Source of the DNA: JAUMXJ01 sp041781135
GTDB lineage: Bacteria; Bacillota; Clostridia; Peptostreptococcales; Acidaminobacteraceae
Length of the DNA stretch: 18,774 nucleotides
Direction: 5' to 3'
Assembly: GCA_041781135.1 (NCBI GenBank)
Contig: JBHAZV010000013.1
Span: 1-18,774, forward strand
This document shows positions 1 through 6,991 of the stretch, one piece after another. The notes under the pieces are model-generated. The model made no database searches. It worked only from the letters and a program-made list of their open reading frames with translations, and was not told the DNA's origin. The first letter of the stretch is position 1, and each line of letters begins with the position of its first letter. Both the position numbers and the translations under genes were made by a program.

Positions 1-615
1 ATGAATGCAGGTTACGATGTATTAAAAAATAGAAGAAGTATCAGAAGGTTCAGATCGGACGATGTGCCGCGTGAGCTTATTGAAAAAGTAGTTGAAGCCG
101 GTTTGTATGCTCCAAGCGCAATGGGTACTCAGCATACTGTGATCGTTGTGGTGACTGACCGTGGGCTAAGGGATGAATTATCAAAGAGAAATGCCGAGAT
201 AGCAGGTATCGAGGACGGCAGAGATCCTTTTTACGGCGCGCCGGCAGTGCTTGTGGTGCTTACAAAGAGCGACTGGCAGAATAAGGTTTATGACGGCAGT
301 CTTGTGATGGGCAACCTAATGAATGCCGCACATGCGCTCGGTCTTGGGAGCTGTTGGATACACAGGGCAAAGCAGGAGTTCGAAACAGAGTGGGGCAGAC
401 AGCTGCTCCGCTCGCTTGGCGTTTCCGGCGAATATGAGGGCATTGGTCATTGCGTACTCGGTTATGTGGATGGCGACCTGCCACAGCCTGCTCCGCGCAA
501 GGAAGGCAGGGTGTTCTATGCCGATTGTCTGTTCGGCGGTCGAGCAGCGGCAGAGCGTGGCGAGTCGGTCAGAACAAGCGGCGAAATAAACAGCTCTGCA
601 GCGAATTCGGGATAG
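1..615 (+). CDS. Nitroreductase-family flavoprotein
   Basis: This 204-residue protein looks like a cytoplasmic FMN-dependent, NAD(P)H-using nitroreductase-family oxidoreductase; the physiological substrate cannot be told. Visible family marks are the N-terminal RRSIRRF (residues 11-17), which in this family contacts the FMN phosphate, APSAMGTQ (37-44), LGLGSCWI (113-120), and a C-terminal GHCVLGY strand followed by the usual PRKEGRV ending near residue 170. About 28 further residues, low-complexity and rich in Ala, Ser and Gly, follow the normal family end and look like read-through into former spacer. The start is the first base of the window, so its ribosome binding site is not visible and a start further upstream cannot be excluded. 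It has no evident link to the pilus genes downstream. Family assignment is secure; function is general only. Confidence 0.88.
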   Translation: MNAGYDVLKNRRSIRRFRSDDVPRELIEKVVEAGLYAPSAMGTQHTVIVVVTDRGLRDELSKRNAEIAGIEDGRDPFYGAPAVLVVLTKSDWQNKVYDGSLVMGNLMNAAHALGLGSCWIHRAKQEFETEWGRQLLRSLGVSGEYEGIGHCVLGYVDGDLPQPAPRKEGRVFYADCLFGGRAAAERGESVRTSGEINSSAANSG

Positions 616-764
616 AAAGTGTGGACGAAAGCCTGCTTGTGATAAAGGAATATCGTGACTATGCTGTCGTGCTCAAAGAGCTTGGTTGTCCGGTAGGCGC
701 CGTTTTGACGGCAACGAAAAATCAAAGCGCGTCTGCGAAAAATGCGGAGAAGAACCTCGAAATA

Positions 765-1550
765 ATGAAAAATAAAAAGATAATGCGCGAAACCGATTTG
801 TACGCGCCTGTCCGTGATTGGCTCGAAGGGCTGGGTTTTCGGGTGCAGGGCGAGGTGTGCGGCACTGATGTCCTCGGTGTCGCGCCTTTTTGCGCTGAGC
901 GGGTGCTCGTGAGCGGCGATAGTTTCTGCGATAGCGCGGCTGTATGCGGCGAGAATGTTCCTGTGTGCGGTGAGCGCTCTGGTGCGGGTCTGGCGGCGGA
1001 ATACACCGCCCTTGCAGTGGAACTGAAATTGAGGCTTAATATAGAACTGCTGGCGCAGGCTGCGGAGCGCCTCGGATATGCAGATATCGTTTATATCGCT
1101 GTTCCGGAGAGCGAGAAGAAACGCGCGTATCTTGTGCGAAATTTGTGTTCTCGGCTCGGTATTGGAATACTTTTAGTGCAGGAGCGCGGCGTAAAAGAAT
1201 TTTTGGCTGTAAACCGGCGCGCCGCCGCAAGAAGGAACAAAGCGAAATCCCGCATTCTAAACGAATTTTTTGCGCGTAAGCTTGCGGTTAACAGCGGCGG
1301 TACAAATAAAAAGAAAATGACTGCATATCGCGAAGAAGCGCTCACCATCGCATTTTACATTGAAAGAACGGGCGAGACGAGCGCCAAAATTCTCCGCGGA
1401 CTCGGCGTGGATAATCCCCGAAAGTATCTCTACGATAATTATTACGGATGGTTTGTCTCCGTTAGCAGGGGCGTCTATGGATTATCGGAAGCGGGTCGCT
1501 CCGCGGTTGCCGAATATTCGGCATACAGAGAGCAGCTGGACGCTCTGTGA
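765..1550 (+). CDS. DUF2161-like PD-(D/E)XK phosphodiesterase-family protein
   Basis: This 261-residue protein matches the remembered pattern of DUF2161, a putative PD-(D/E)XK phosphodiesterase family: N-terminal RETDLYAPVRDWLEGLGF (residues 8-25), then GEVCGTD (E30, D35) and VELKL (E86, K88), which supply the acidic/Lys nuclease-like core. A segment AERLGYADIVYIAVP follows. A C-terminal winged-helix-like region contains LYDNYYGWFVSVSRGVYGLSEAG. Substrate and biological role are unknown. An insertion of about 40 residues (42-80), with four cysteines and repeated VCGE-like pieces, separates D35 from E86, where close relatives have a short loop. The chosen ATG starts just before the conserved N-terminus but has only a distant GGAGA. 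The frame stays open upstream with a GTG at 621, and the 621-764 stretch has plausible codon use, so an N-terminal extension is possible. Confidence 0.7.
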   Translation: MKNKKIMRETDLYAPVRDWLEGLGFRVQGEVCGTDVLGVAPFCAERVLVSGDSFCDSAAVCGENVPVCGERSGAGLAAEYTALAVELKLRLNIELLAQAAERLGYADIVYIAVPESEKKRAYLVRNLCSRLGIGILLVQERGVKEFLAVNRRAAARRNKAKSRILNEFFARKLAVNSGGTNKKKMTAYREEALTIAFYIERTGETSAKILRGLGVDNPRKYLYDNYYGWFVSVSRGVYGLSEAGRSAVAEYSAYREQLDAL

Positions 1551-1571
1551 TATTTGCAGCGGCTCGATATG

Positions 1572-1587
1572 AACAAAAATTTTTGTT
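1572..1587. repeat. Perfect 16-bp AT-rich palindrome
   Basis: AACAAAAATTTTTGTT is a perfect palindrome just after the DUF2161-like gene. It has no GC core, so it is a poor intrinsic terminator; it could be an operator-like site or simple AT-rich spacer. The rest of 1551-1749 holds the pilB promoter and nothing else recognised. Confidence 0.4.
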
Positions 1588-1663
1588 GAAATAAAAAAAT
1601 TAATATTCCCCCCGCCTTAGCGCAGAAAAATTTCAAACAATATAAAAACTTAGTCCTTAAATA

Positions 1664-1672
1664 TGATACAAT
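1664..1672 (+). promoter_or_regulatory. Extended -10 promoter of the pil operon
   Basis: TGATACAAT fits the extended -10 pattern TGnTATAAT with one mismatch, in an AT-rich spacer 78 bases before the pilB start. No good -35 hexamer lies 17 bases upstream (the site reads as A-rich), which is tolerable for extended -10 promoters. Transcription would begin near 1679 and give a leader of about 70 bases. I looked there for a c-di-GMP-I riboswitch and did not find its conserved core. Confidence 0.5.
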
Positions 1673-1749
1673 AGAGAAGATGAGGTTTATTTGCCGCATC
1701 CGTATTTTGCGTGCGCAGGCAGGTAAGCCATGGAATCCGGGAGAATGTT

Positions 1750-3432
1750 ATGTTTAAGAGAAAAATGAGGCTTGGGGATATCCTGATAGCCGAGGGGTTA
1801 ATAACAAATGAACAGCTTGTAACCGCGCTCGCCGAGCAGAAGCGCAGCGGCGGCAGGCTGGGAGATACACTTATAAATCTCGGTATTATCTCCGAGGATA
1901 CATTATTTTCGGTGCTCGGAGATCAGTTTGGCATACCGTATATAGACCTTGCTGCAATGTATGTCGACCCGAAGATACCGAAAATTATTACAGAGAGCCT
2001 TGCAAAAAAACATCGCCTGATACCTATCAGCCTCGAAGGCAATATGCTGACGATAGCGATGGAAGATCCGCTCGATATGATAGCGCAGGACGACGTCAGG
2101 CTTGTTACCGGAATGGAGGTCAGCGCCGTTCTTGCGCCGCGCCGCGACATTACCGCTGCAATAAATCGCTACTACGACACCTCGGAGCAGGCAAAGAGGG
2201 CGATAGACGAATTCCATGCCCAAAAGTCCGATTTCAAGCAGGAGGAAAAGGAAGAAGACGCCGGAGTCGCAAATGCGCCGATAGTCAGGCTTGTAAATAC
2301 TATTATACTTCAGGCGTATAAATCAAAGGCTTCGGATATCCATATAGAACCGTACGAAAACTACCTCAGAGTTCGAATCAGAATAGACGGCGAGCTCCGC
2401 GAGCTTATGAGCCAGGATATGTCGATGCACCCCGCGATAGTGACCAGGATCAAAATTATGGGCAAGCTCAATATCTCTGAAAAACGCGTACCTCAGGACG
2501 GCAGGGTCGAAACAAATATAGACGGAAATTCCATAGATATGCGTATTTCTGTGTTACCAACAGTTTATGGCGAAAAAATCGTAATAAGGCTGCTCGACAG
2601 AGACGGCCTTGCGCTCCGAAAGGATCAGCTCGGTTTTTCGGAGTCGAACCTCGAAAAACTCAATAAAATGCTGCTTGTTCCGGAGGGGATAGTGCTTGTG
2701 ACCGGTCCGACCGGCAGCGGAAAGACGACCACCCTTTACACCATCCTCAAAGAGCTCAACACTCCTATCAAGAACATAATAACAGTCGAGGATCCTGTCG
2801 AATACAGGCTTGACGGAATAAATCAGGTGCAGGTAAATGTCAAGGCCGGGATGACTTTTCCCTCGGCGCTGCGCTCCATACTGAGGCAGGACCCGGACAT
2901 AGTGATGGTCGGCGAGATACGCGACGGCGAAACCGCCGAGATTGCCGTAAGAGCGGCGATTACGGGCCACGTGGTGCTTTCGACCATACATACAAACGAT
3001 ACTGTCTCTACTATCGCAAGGTTAGTTGATATGGACGTACCGGGCTACCTTGTAGCCTCGGCGCTTGTAGGCGTTATAGCGCAGAGGCTCGTCAGGAGAA
3101 TCTGCCCTAAATGCGGCGAAACCCACGAGGCTTCGCATCTGGAAAAATCCTACCTCGGAATACCGGATGCAGAGAGCGTCACGGTCAAAAAAGGCCGAGG
3201 CTGCAATTTTTGCAATGGTTCCGGCTACAAGGGCAGGGTGGCGATACACGAGGTGCTGCTCGTAAGCAAGCGCATAAAGGAGCTTATTTCCAAAAACGCT
3301 GCGGAAGCCCAATTGTGGGAGGCGGCAGAGGAGGAGGGACTCACGACTCTCAATCATAATTGCCGCGAGCTTGTGCTGGGCGGCGTCACCACGGTCGAAG
3401 AACTCGTCAGGGTCGCGTATACATTTGGATAG
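1750..3432 (+). CDS. pilB: T4P extension ATPase PilB with MshEN (c-di-GMP-type) domain
   Basis: This 560-residue cytoplasmic GspE/PilB-family hexameric ATPase powers pilus extension. The N-terminus carries two consecutive 24-residue MshEN motifs, R7-L-G to Q30 and R36-L-G to Q59, the pattern that binds cyclic di-GMP in MshE and some PilB proteins. The ATPase half has Walker A GPTGSGKTTT at 319-328, an Asp box in ITVEDPVEYR, Walker B DPDIVMVGEIRD, and a His box around STIHTNDT. A tetracysteine zinc site, CPKC (452-455) and CNFC (485-488), is typical of PilB/GspE and absent from PilT. The ATG at 1750 was chosen because GGGAGA lies 5 bases upstream; a GTG at 1711 in the same frame has no such site. 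First gene of the pilus operon, 62 bases before pilT. c-di-GMP binding is inferred from the motif only. Confidence 0.96.
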   Translation: MFKRKMRLGDILIAEGLITNEQLVTALAEQKRSGGRLGDTLINLGIISEDTLFSVLGDQFGIPYIDLAAMYVDPKIPKIITESLAKKHRLIPISLEGNMLTIAMEDPLDMIAQDDVRLVTGMEVSAVLAPRRDITAAINRYYDTSEQAKRAIDEFHAQKSDFKQEEKEEDAGVANAPIVRLVNTIILQAYKSKASDIHIEPYENYLRVRIRIDGELRELMSQDMSMHPAIVTRIKIMGKLNISEKRVPQDGRVETNIDGNSIDMRISVLPTVYGEKIVIRLLDRDGLALRKDQLGFSESNLEKLNKMLLVPEGIVLVTGPTGSGKTTTLYTILKELNTPIKNIITVEDPVEYRLDGINQVQVNVKAGMTFPSALRSILRQDPDIVMVGEIRDGETAEIAVRAAITGHVVLSTIHTNDTVSTIARLVDMDVPGYLVASALVGVIAQRLVRRICPKCGETHEASHLEKSYLGIPDAESVTVKKGRGCNFCNGSGYKGRVAIHEVLLVSKRIKELISKNAAEAQLWEAAEEEGLTTLNHNCRELVLGGVTTVEELVRVAYTFG

Positions 3433-3494
3433 AATGCACTGTCGCCGGCGCTTTGCGGCGCTTGACATCATAAATTTCAGTAAAGGGAGGAAGC

Positions 3495-4559
3495 ATGGGA
3501 ATAGAAGCTCTTATAAGAACAGCTATTGAAAAAGGCGCATCGGACATACATATAACCGTCGCTTCGCCGCCGCTGCTGCGAATCAACGGCAGGATACACA
3601 GACTCGGCGAAGAAAGGATAATGCCGGAACAGGCGGATGCGCTTGCGCGCGAGGTAGTGCGCGACGAAAAGCTCTGGGCAAAGTTCCTTGAGCACGGCGA
3701 GCTGGACGTATCATATTCGCAGCAGGGTCTCGGCAGGTTCAGGGTGAATGTGTACAAGCAGCGCGGGAGCGCCTGTATGGCTCTCAGAGTTGTCAGTCTT
3801 AAAATCCCTACCATAGACGAACTCAAGCTCCCGCCGATATTAAAAACTATTGCATCTAAGCGCAGGGGGCTTGTGCTGGTGACAGGCCCTACCGGAAGCG
3901 GAAAATCCACGACCCTTGCCGCAATGATAGACTACATAAACAAGAATCGCGACGAACATATAATTACAATAGAAGATCCTATCGAGTTTTTGCACAAGCA
4001 CGACAAAAGCGTTGTTAACCAGCGCGAAGTCGGCGGAGACACACTTAGCTTTGCGAATGCGCTCAGGGCTGCGCTGAGGCAGGATCCGGACATTATACTT
4101 GTAGGCGAGATGCGCGACCTCGAAACCATCTCCACCGCAATTACCGCCGCAGAGACGGGGCATCTTGTGTTCTCCACTCTGCATACTATCGGCGCAGCGA
4201 GCACTGTGGACAGAATTATAGATGTTTTTCCGCCGCATCAGCAGCAGCAGATAAAAATACAGATGTCCAATGTGCTCGAAGCGGTAATATCGCAGCAGCT
4301 TATGCCTACAGCCGAAGGAAATTCGCGGGTCGCCGCATTTGAGGTAATGACCGCCACCGGAGCTGTGCGCAATCTTATCCGCGAGGGCAAATCTCATCAG
4401 CTGAACACCGTAATTCAGACATCGCAGGCAATGGGCATGGAGCTTATGGATAACTCGCTGAAAAAACTCTATCTTACCGGGGTGATCAACCAAGAAACGC
4501 TCAAAAAGTTTGCTGTCGATTATGAAACCCTTTCCAGGCAGCTTGGCACAGTCAGATAA
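3495..4559 (+). CDS. pilT: T4P retraction ATPase PilT
   Basis: This 354-residue cytoplasmic PilT-family ATPase depolymerises the pilus and drives twitching. The PAS-like N-domain contains GASDIHITVASPPLLRINGRI. Walker A is GPTGSGKST (131-139), the Asp box is IEDPIEF, Walker B is DPDIILVGEMRDLETI, and the His box is FSTLHT. The C-terminal signature AVRNLIREGKSHQL, close to the classic PilT AIRNLIREGK motif, distinguishes it from PilB, as does the lack of a tetracysteine zinc site. AAAGGGAGG stands a few bases before the ATG. Its presence implies retractable pili rather than a pure secretion pseudopilus. Length is normal for PilT and no key residue is missing. Confidence 0.96.
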   Translation: MGIEALIRTAIEKGASDIHITVASPPLLRINGRIHRLGEERIMPEQADALAREVVRDEKLWAKFLEHGELDVSYSQQGLGRFRVNVYKQRGSACMALRVVSLKIPTIDELKLPPILKTIASKRRGLVLVTGPTGSGKSTTLAAMIDYINKNRDEHIITIEDPIEFLHKHDKSVVNQREVGGDTLSFANALRAALRQDPDIILVGEMRDLETISTAITAAETGHLVFSTLHTIGAASTVDRIIDVFPPHQQQQIKIQMSNVLEAVISQQLMPTAEGNSRVAAFEVMTATGAVRNLIREGKSHQLNTVIQTSQAMGMELMDNSLKKLYLTGVINQETLKKFAVDYETLSRQLGTVR

Positions 4560-4612
4560 TTTAGTTAAATTCGCCTGGTTTGCTGTAATTTACTAAAAAA
4601 GGAGGTGGCGGT

Positions 4613-4777
4613 TTGTTAAGCGCCGAATACTTGGAATTGGCATCTGTAAGCTATGCGATGGCGCAGTATGTTCAGCCTCTCTTCGAATCCGGCGAGATTT
4701 GTTTGACTATTCCGAAAAAGCCGAAAAGCTATAAACAAAAATATTATACTGTTGCGGGAGGTCGCAGCACACGGTGA
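4613..4777 (+). CDS. Small unknown protein between pilT and pilC (TTG start)
   Basis: A short open frame of 54 residues starts at TTG, 4613-4615, with a near-perfect Shine-Dalgarno AAGGAGGTGG ending 5 bases before it; this is one of the strongest sites in the window. The product begins MLSAEYLELASVSYAMAQYV, has a central acidic/hydrophobic part, and ends in a basic tail with KKPKSYKQKYY and GGRSTR. No signal peptide, no membrane helix, and no family I recognise. Co-directional, 53 bases after pilT and before the pilC promoter, so it is probably translated from the pilBT transcript. It could be a small pilus accessory or regulatory protein, or a remnant. The strong ribosome site argues for expression; function is unknown. 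Confidence 0.55.
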   Translation: MLSAEYLELASVSYAMAQYVQPLFESGEICLTIPKKPKSYKQKYYTVAGGRSTR

Positions 4778-4921
4778 TTACAATAGCTTAACTATATTAC
4801 AAAATCAAAACCTTTCCACTGCAAGGTTTGCAGCGGACATCCGAGCTGAAATGCAGTAGGACCAATGGATTATCGGTCGGGGGGGGTAGCGGCTGTATAT
4901 TGAAAAATTTTAATTTTAGGC
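4778..4921 (+). other. Spacer before pilC: two hairpins and an 8-G run
   Basis: No gene is seen here. Hairpin one pairs AAACCTT (4808-4814) with AAGGTTT (4823-4829) around an 8-base loop. Hairpin two pairs GACCAAT (4860-4866) with ATCGGTC (4872-4878), one mismatch, loop GGATT. Directly after it is a run of eight G (4879-4886), unusual for this sequence. An AT-rich stretch then leads into the pilC promoter. Neither hairpin has a T-run, so a classic terminator is not evident; hairpin two plus the G-run may mark the end of the upstream transcript or a protein site. Confidence 0.4.
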
Positions 4922-4950
4922 TTGCATTTGCGGCTTGCGTGCGATATAAT
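4922..4950 (+). promoter_or_regulatory. Sigma-70-type promoter for pilC and pilin genes
   Basis: TTGCAT (4922-4927) and TATAAT (4945-4950) are separated by exactly 17 bases, a near-consensus vegetative promoter. Expected transcription start is near 4957, leaving a very short leader of about 15 bases with the AAGGGAAGGG ribosome site. It would let pilC and the pilins be expressed independently of pilB and pilT. Confidence 0.72.
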
Positions 4951-4971
4951 CATAGTACAAAAGGGAAGGGT

Positions 4972-6183
4972 ATGGCTAATTTCAAGACAAAAGAGATAGA
5001 CAGCAGCGGCAGACTGGTCGCAGGAACATATCAGGCAGACAGCATCGAAGCTGTGCGCGGTATGGTCAGGGACAAGGGCAACAGTCCGGTCAAGGTCGAG
5101 GAAGTTGCCGAGGCCAAGAGCATGGAGATCGTCCTCTTTGCGGCAAAGCCTAAACCAAAGGCGCTCGCAATGTTTTGCAAGCAGATGCATACGATGCTTC
5201 ACGCAGGAATGCCGCTCCTCACATCGCTCGACGTGCTCGGGGCGCAGGTGACCGACAAGAAGTTTGCATCCGTGATAAAGGATATGTCGCTCAGAGTACA
5301 AAAGGGAGATTCGCTCAGCGATGCGATGAAAGCGCAGGGAAGCTATTTTCCGAGCATCCTCGTCAGCATGGTTACATCGGGCGAGCTCACGGGTAATCTC
5401 GACGGCGTAATGGACAGGATGTCAAATCACTTTACAAAGGAAAATAAAATCAACAGCAAGGTGAAAGCGGCGTCCACATACCCGGTCATACTTGGCGCAG
5501 TGGCGCTTGCGGCGGTGGTGTACCTCCTGACAAATGTCATACCGACCTTCGTCGGGATATTCGAAAGCTCGGGCGCGGAGCTGCCGGGCATAACGAAATT
5601 TGTAATAAACCTTTCGTCCTCTATAGCCGAAAAATGGTATATATACCTCGGGGTAGTTACTGCGATAGTGGTCGGTTACAAGGCATTCGTCGGAACGAAG
5701 GGCGGCAGGCTGGCGGTTGACAAGCTCAAACTGAGCATACCCGCTATAAAGGGGCCGCTGACGCAGATAATCACATCACGCTTTACGAGGACCCTCTCGA
5801 CACTGCTCAGCGCGGGCATACCGCTGCTGACATGCATAGAGACCGCCGGAAGCGTTTCGGGCAATAAATATGTGCAGCAGAAATTGGAGGAAGTAGGCGA
5901 GGACATCAGAAAGGGCGTGCAGCTTGCACCTCTCCTCGGCAAGACGGAGGTATTTCCGCCGATGATGGTTTCTATGGTAGGCATAGGCGAGGAATCCGGC
6001 GCATTGGAGGAACTTCTTGAAAAGACGGCGGATTACTACGATTCCGAGGTTGACGACGCCATAACCCAGCTCATGGGAGTGCTTGAGCCGGTACTCATCT
6101 TGGTAGTTGGCGGTATGGTAGGCGTCATCATCATAGCGATGCTGCTCCCTATGATGACTCTAATAAACACAGTACAAGGGTGA
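4972..6183 (+). CDS. pilC: T4P inner-membrane platform protein PilC
   Basis: This 403-residue PilC/GspF-family integral membrane protein forms the platform on which PilB and PilT act. After an N-terminal KTKEIDSSGRLVAGTYQADS segment typical of PilC, two homologous T2SSF domains are visible. The first contains FCKQMHTMLHAGMPLLTSLD and the second FTRTLSTLLSAGIPLLTCIE, each followed by a GEESG/SGELTGNL-type turn. Three membrane helices lie near residues 171-193, 222-242 and 372-396. The ATG at 4972 follows AAGGGAAGGG and the promoter above; the same frame is open upstream to 4828, but that part runs through the promoter and is not coding. The next gene, the major pilin, follows 43 bases on. Confidence 0.95.
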   Translation: MANFKTKEIDSSGRLVAGTYQADSIEAVRGMVRDKGNSPVKVEEVAEAKSMEIVLFAAKPKPKALAMFCKQMHTMLHAGMPLLTSLDVLGAQVTDKKFASVIKDMSLRVQKGDSLSDAMKAQGSYFPSILVSMVTSGELTGNLDGVMDRMSNHFTKENKINSKVKAASTYPVILGAVALAAVVYLLTNVIPTFVGIFESSGAELPGITKFVINLSSSIAEKWYIYLGVVTAIVVGYKAFVGTKGGRLAVDKLKLSIPAIKGPLTQIITSRFTRTLSTLLSAGIPLLTCIETAGSVSGNKYVQQKLEEVGEDIRKGVQLAPLLGKTEVFPPMMVSMVGIGEESGALEELLEKTADYYDSEVDDAITQLMGVLEPVLILVVGGMVGVIIIAMLLPMMTLINTVQG

Positions 6184-6226
6184 TAGGGCTAAAAGCCATC
6201 ACATAATAATCTTAGGAGGCATGAAA

Positions 6227-6646
6227 ATGCAGAAATTAACAAACAAAAAAAGAAAAGGTTTCACACTTGTTGAAATCATCATCGTCGTCATCATCATCGG
6301 TATCCTTGCGGCGCTCATCGTACCAAGGTTCACAGATGCGACAAGCCAGGCGAAAAAGTCCGCAGCTTTAGCTGAACACAGGACTGTGGTGGGCGAGGTG
6401 CTCACAAAGATTGCAGCCGCTACAGGAACTGCTCTTGATGCAGCTACTATTAAGAACCAGTTTACTGCGACGCTCCAGAATGGTACAACTGTAGAAGTAG
6501 TTGGTACTACACAGGTTTTGAAAGTCACAACTACAATTCCTGGCGGACTTGAATCTACCGAACAAATTTCACAGACGGATGCAGCTACTAAAGGCGGTTC
6601 AGCTGACACTGCTACACAAAAAGTTACTTACCTGAAAGTTAAGTAA
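6227..6646 (+). CDS. pilA: Major type IV prepilin
   Basis: This 139-residue class III signal (type IVa) prepilin is the likely main pilus subunit. The leader MQKLTNKKRKG is cut by prepilin peptidase before F1, giving F-T-L-V-E with the invariant Glu5, followed by the hydrophobic helix IIIVVIIIGILAALIVPRF. The mature protein is about 128 residues, has no cysteine, and its C-terminal half is rich in Thr, Ala and Gln. AGGAGG (6214-6219) is 7 bases before the ATG at 6227 but only 1 base before the ATG at 6221, so 6227 is the better start. Placement right after pilC and before a hairpin fits a highly expressed major subunit. No disulfide loop is present, unlike many proteobacterial PilA proteins. 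Confidence 0.93.
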   Translation: MQKLTNKKRKGFTLVEIIIVVIIIGILAALIVPRFTDATSQAKKSAALAEHRTVVGEVLTKIAAATGTALDAATIKNQFTATLQNGTTVEVVGTTQVLKVTTTIPGGLESTEQISQTDAATKGGSADTATQKVTYLKVK

Positions 6647-6668
6647 GACCACGAAACAAATTAATATT

Positions 6669-6703
6669 ACAAACAAGGCTCGGCGAGGCTGAGCTTTGTT
6701 TGT
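6669..6703 (+). terminator. Strong hairpin after the major pilin gene (attenuator)
   Basis: ACAAACAAGGCTC (6669-6681) pairs with GAGCTTTGTTTGT (6691-6703), 13 pairs with one G-U, around a 9-base loop. The U-rich 3' arm could itself act as the pause and release tract, although no T-run follows. It starts 22 bases after the pilin stop. A partial terminator here would give more pilin message than minor pilin message. Its 3' arm also belongs to the alternative stem 6693-6810. Confidence 0.6.
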
Positions 6704-6810
6704 ATAAATATACGGGTGAAACTCCCCCGGACTGTGCATATCCGAACTCCTTTGGTTTGGATAGCGGCGGTTTATCTCCGGTCGGTGCCGTGTATTTATG
6801 CAAGCAGGGC
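6693..6810 (+). promoter_or_regulatory. Structured RNA candidate with 23-bp long-range stem
   Basis: Bases 6693-6715 are complementary to 6788-6810 over 23 positions: 18 Watson-Crick pairs and 5 G-U pairs, no mismatch. Inside, TATCCGAAC (6739-6747) pairs with GTTTGGATA (6755-6763), and CCGGA (6727-6731) can pair with TCCGG (6777-6781). The outer left arm overlaps the 3' arm of the hairpin at 6669-6703, so only one of the two can form. Wobble-only differences favour a structure in the + strand RNA. No known riboswitch class was recognised. A decayed transposable hairpin element is the main alternative. Confidence 0.5.
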
Positions 6811-6885
6811 ATGAGCAAGCAGGGTATGAGCAAGCACCGTGTATTTATGCAAGCAGGGTATGAGCGAGCAAGGCATGAGCGAATG
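6788..6885 (+). repeat. 49-bp tandem duplication with inner 15-bp units
   Basis: The segment starting CCGTGTATTTATGCAAGCAG occurs at 6788 and again at 6837. Within each copy the 15-bp unit GCAAGCAGGGYATGA is repeated, with slight decay (GCGAGCAAGGCATGA) near the end. The duplication provides a second copy (6837-6859) of the right arm of the long stem. The remaining spacer to 6991 is GC-richer and shows no gene; an open frame across it begins inside the hairpin and has no ribosome site. Confidence 0.75.
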
Positions 6886-6991
6886 AGCGGTTCGGGAAGC
6901 GTCGCGAGGCTGCCTGTGCGTGCGAAAATGCCGCACCGGCGGCGCGGTATTTGCACCGTGAAGCTGAAATGCGGCACGGCGGGAGGTGGAC

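Noticed and set aside
450..764. Long upstream extension of the DUF2161-like frame
   Set aside because: The part before about 615 overlaps the nitroreductase in another frame and reads as a shadow; the DUF2161 N-terminus starts after 765. A GTG at 621 stays possible.
1551..1749. c-di-GMP riboswitch upstream of pilB
   Set aside because: The CAGGGCAAACC and GACGCAAAGCC core of c-di-GMP-I is absent and no c-di-GMP-II pattern was seen.
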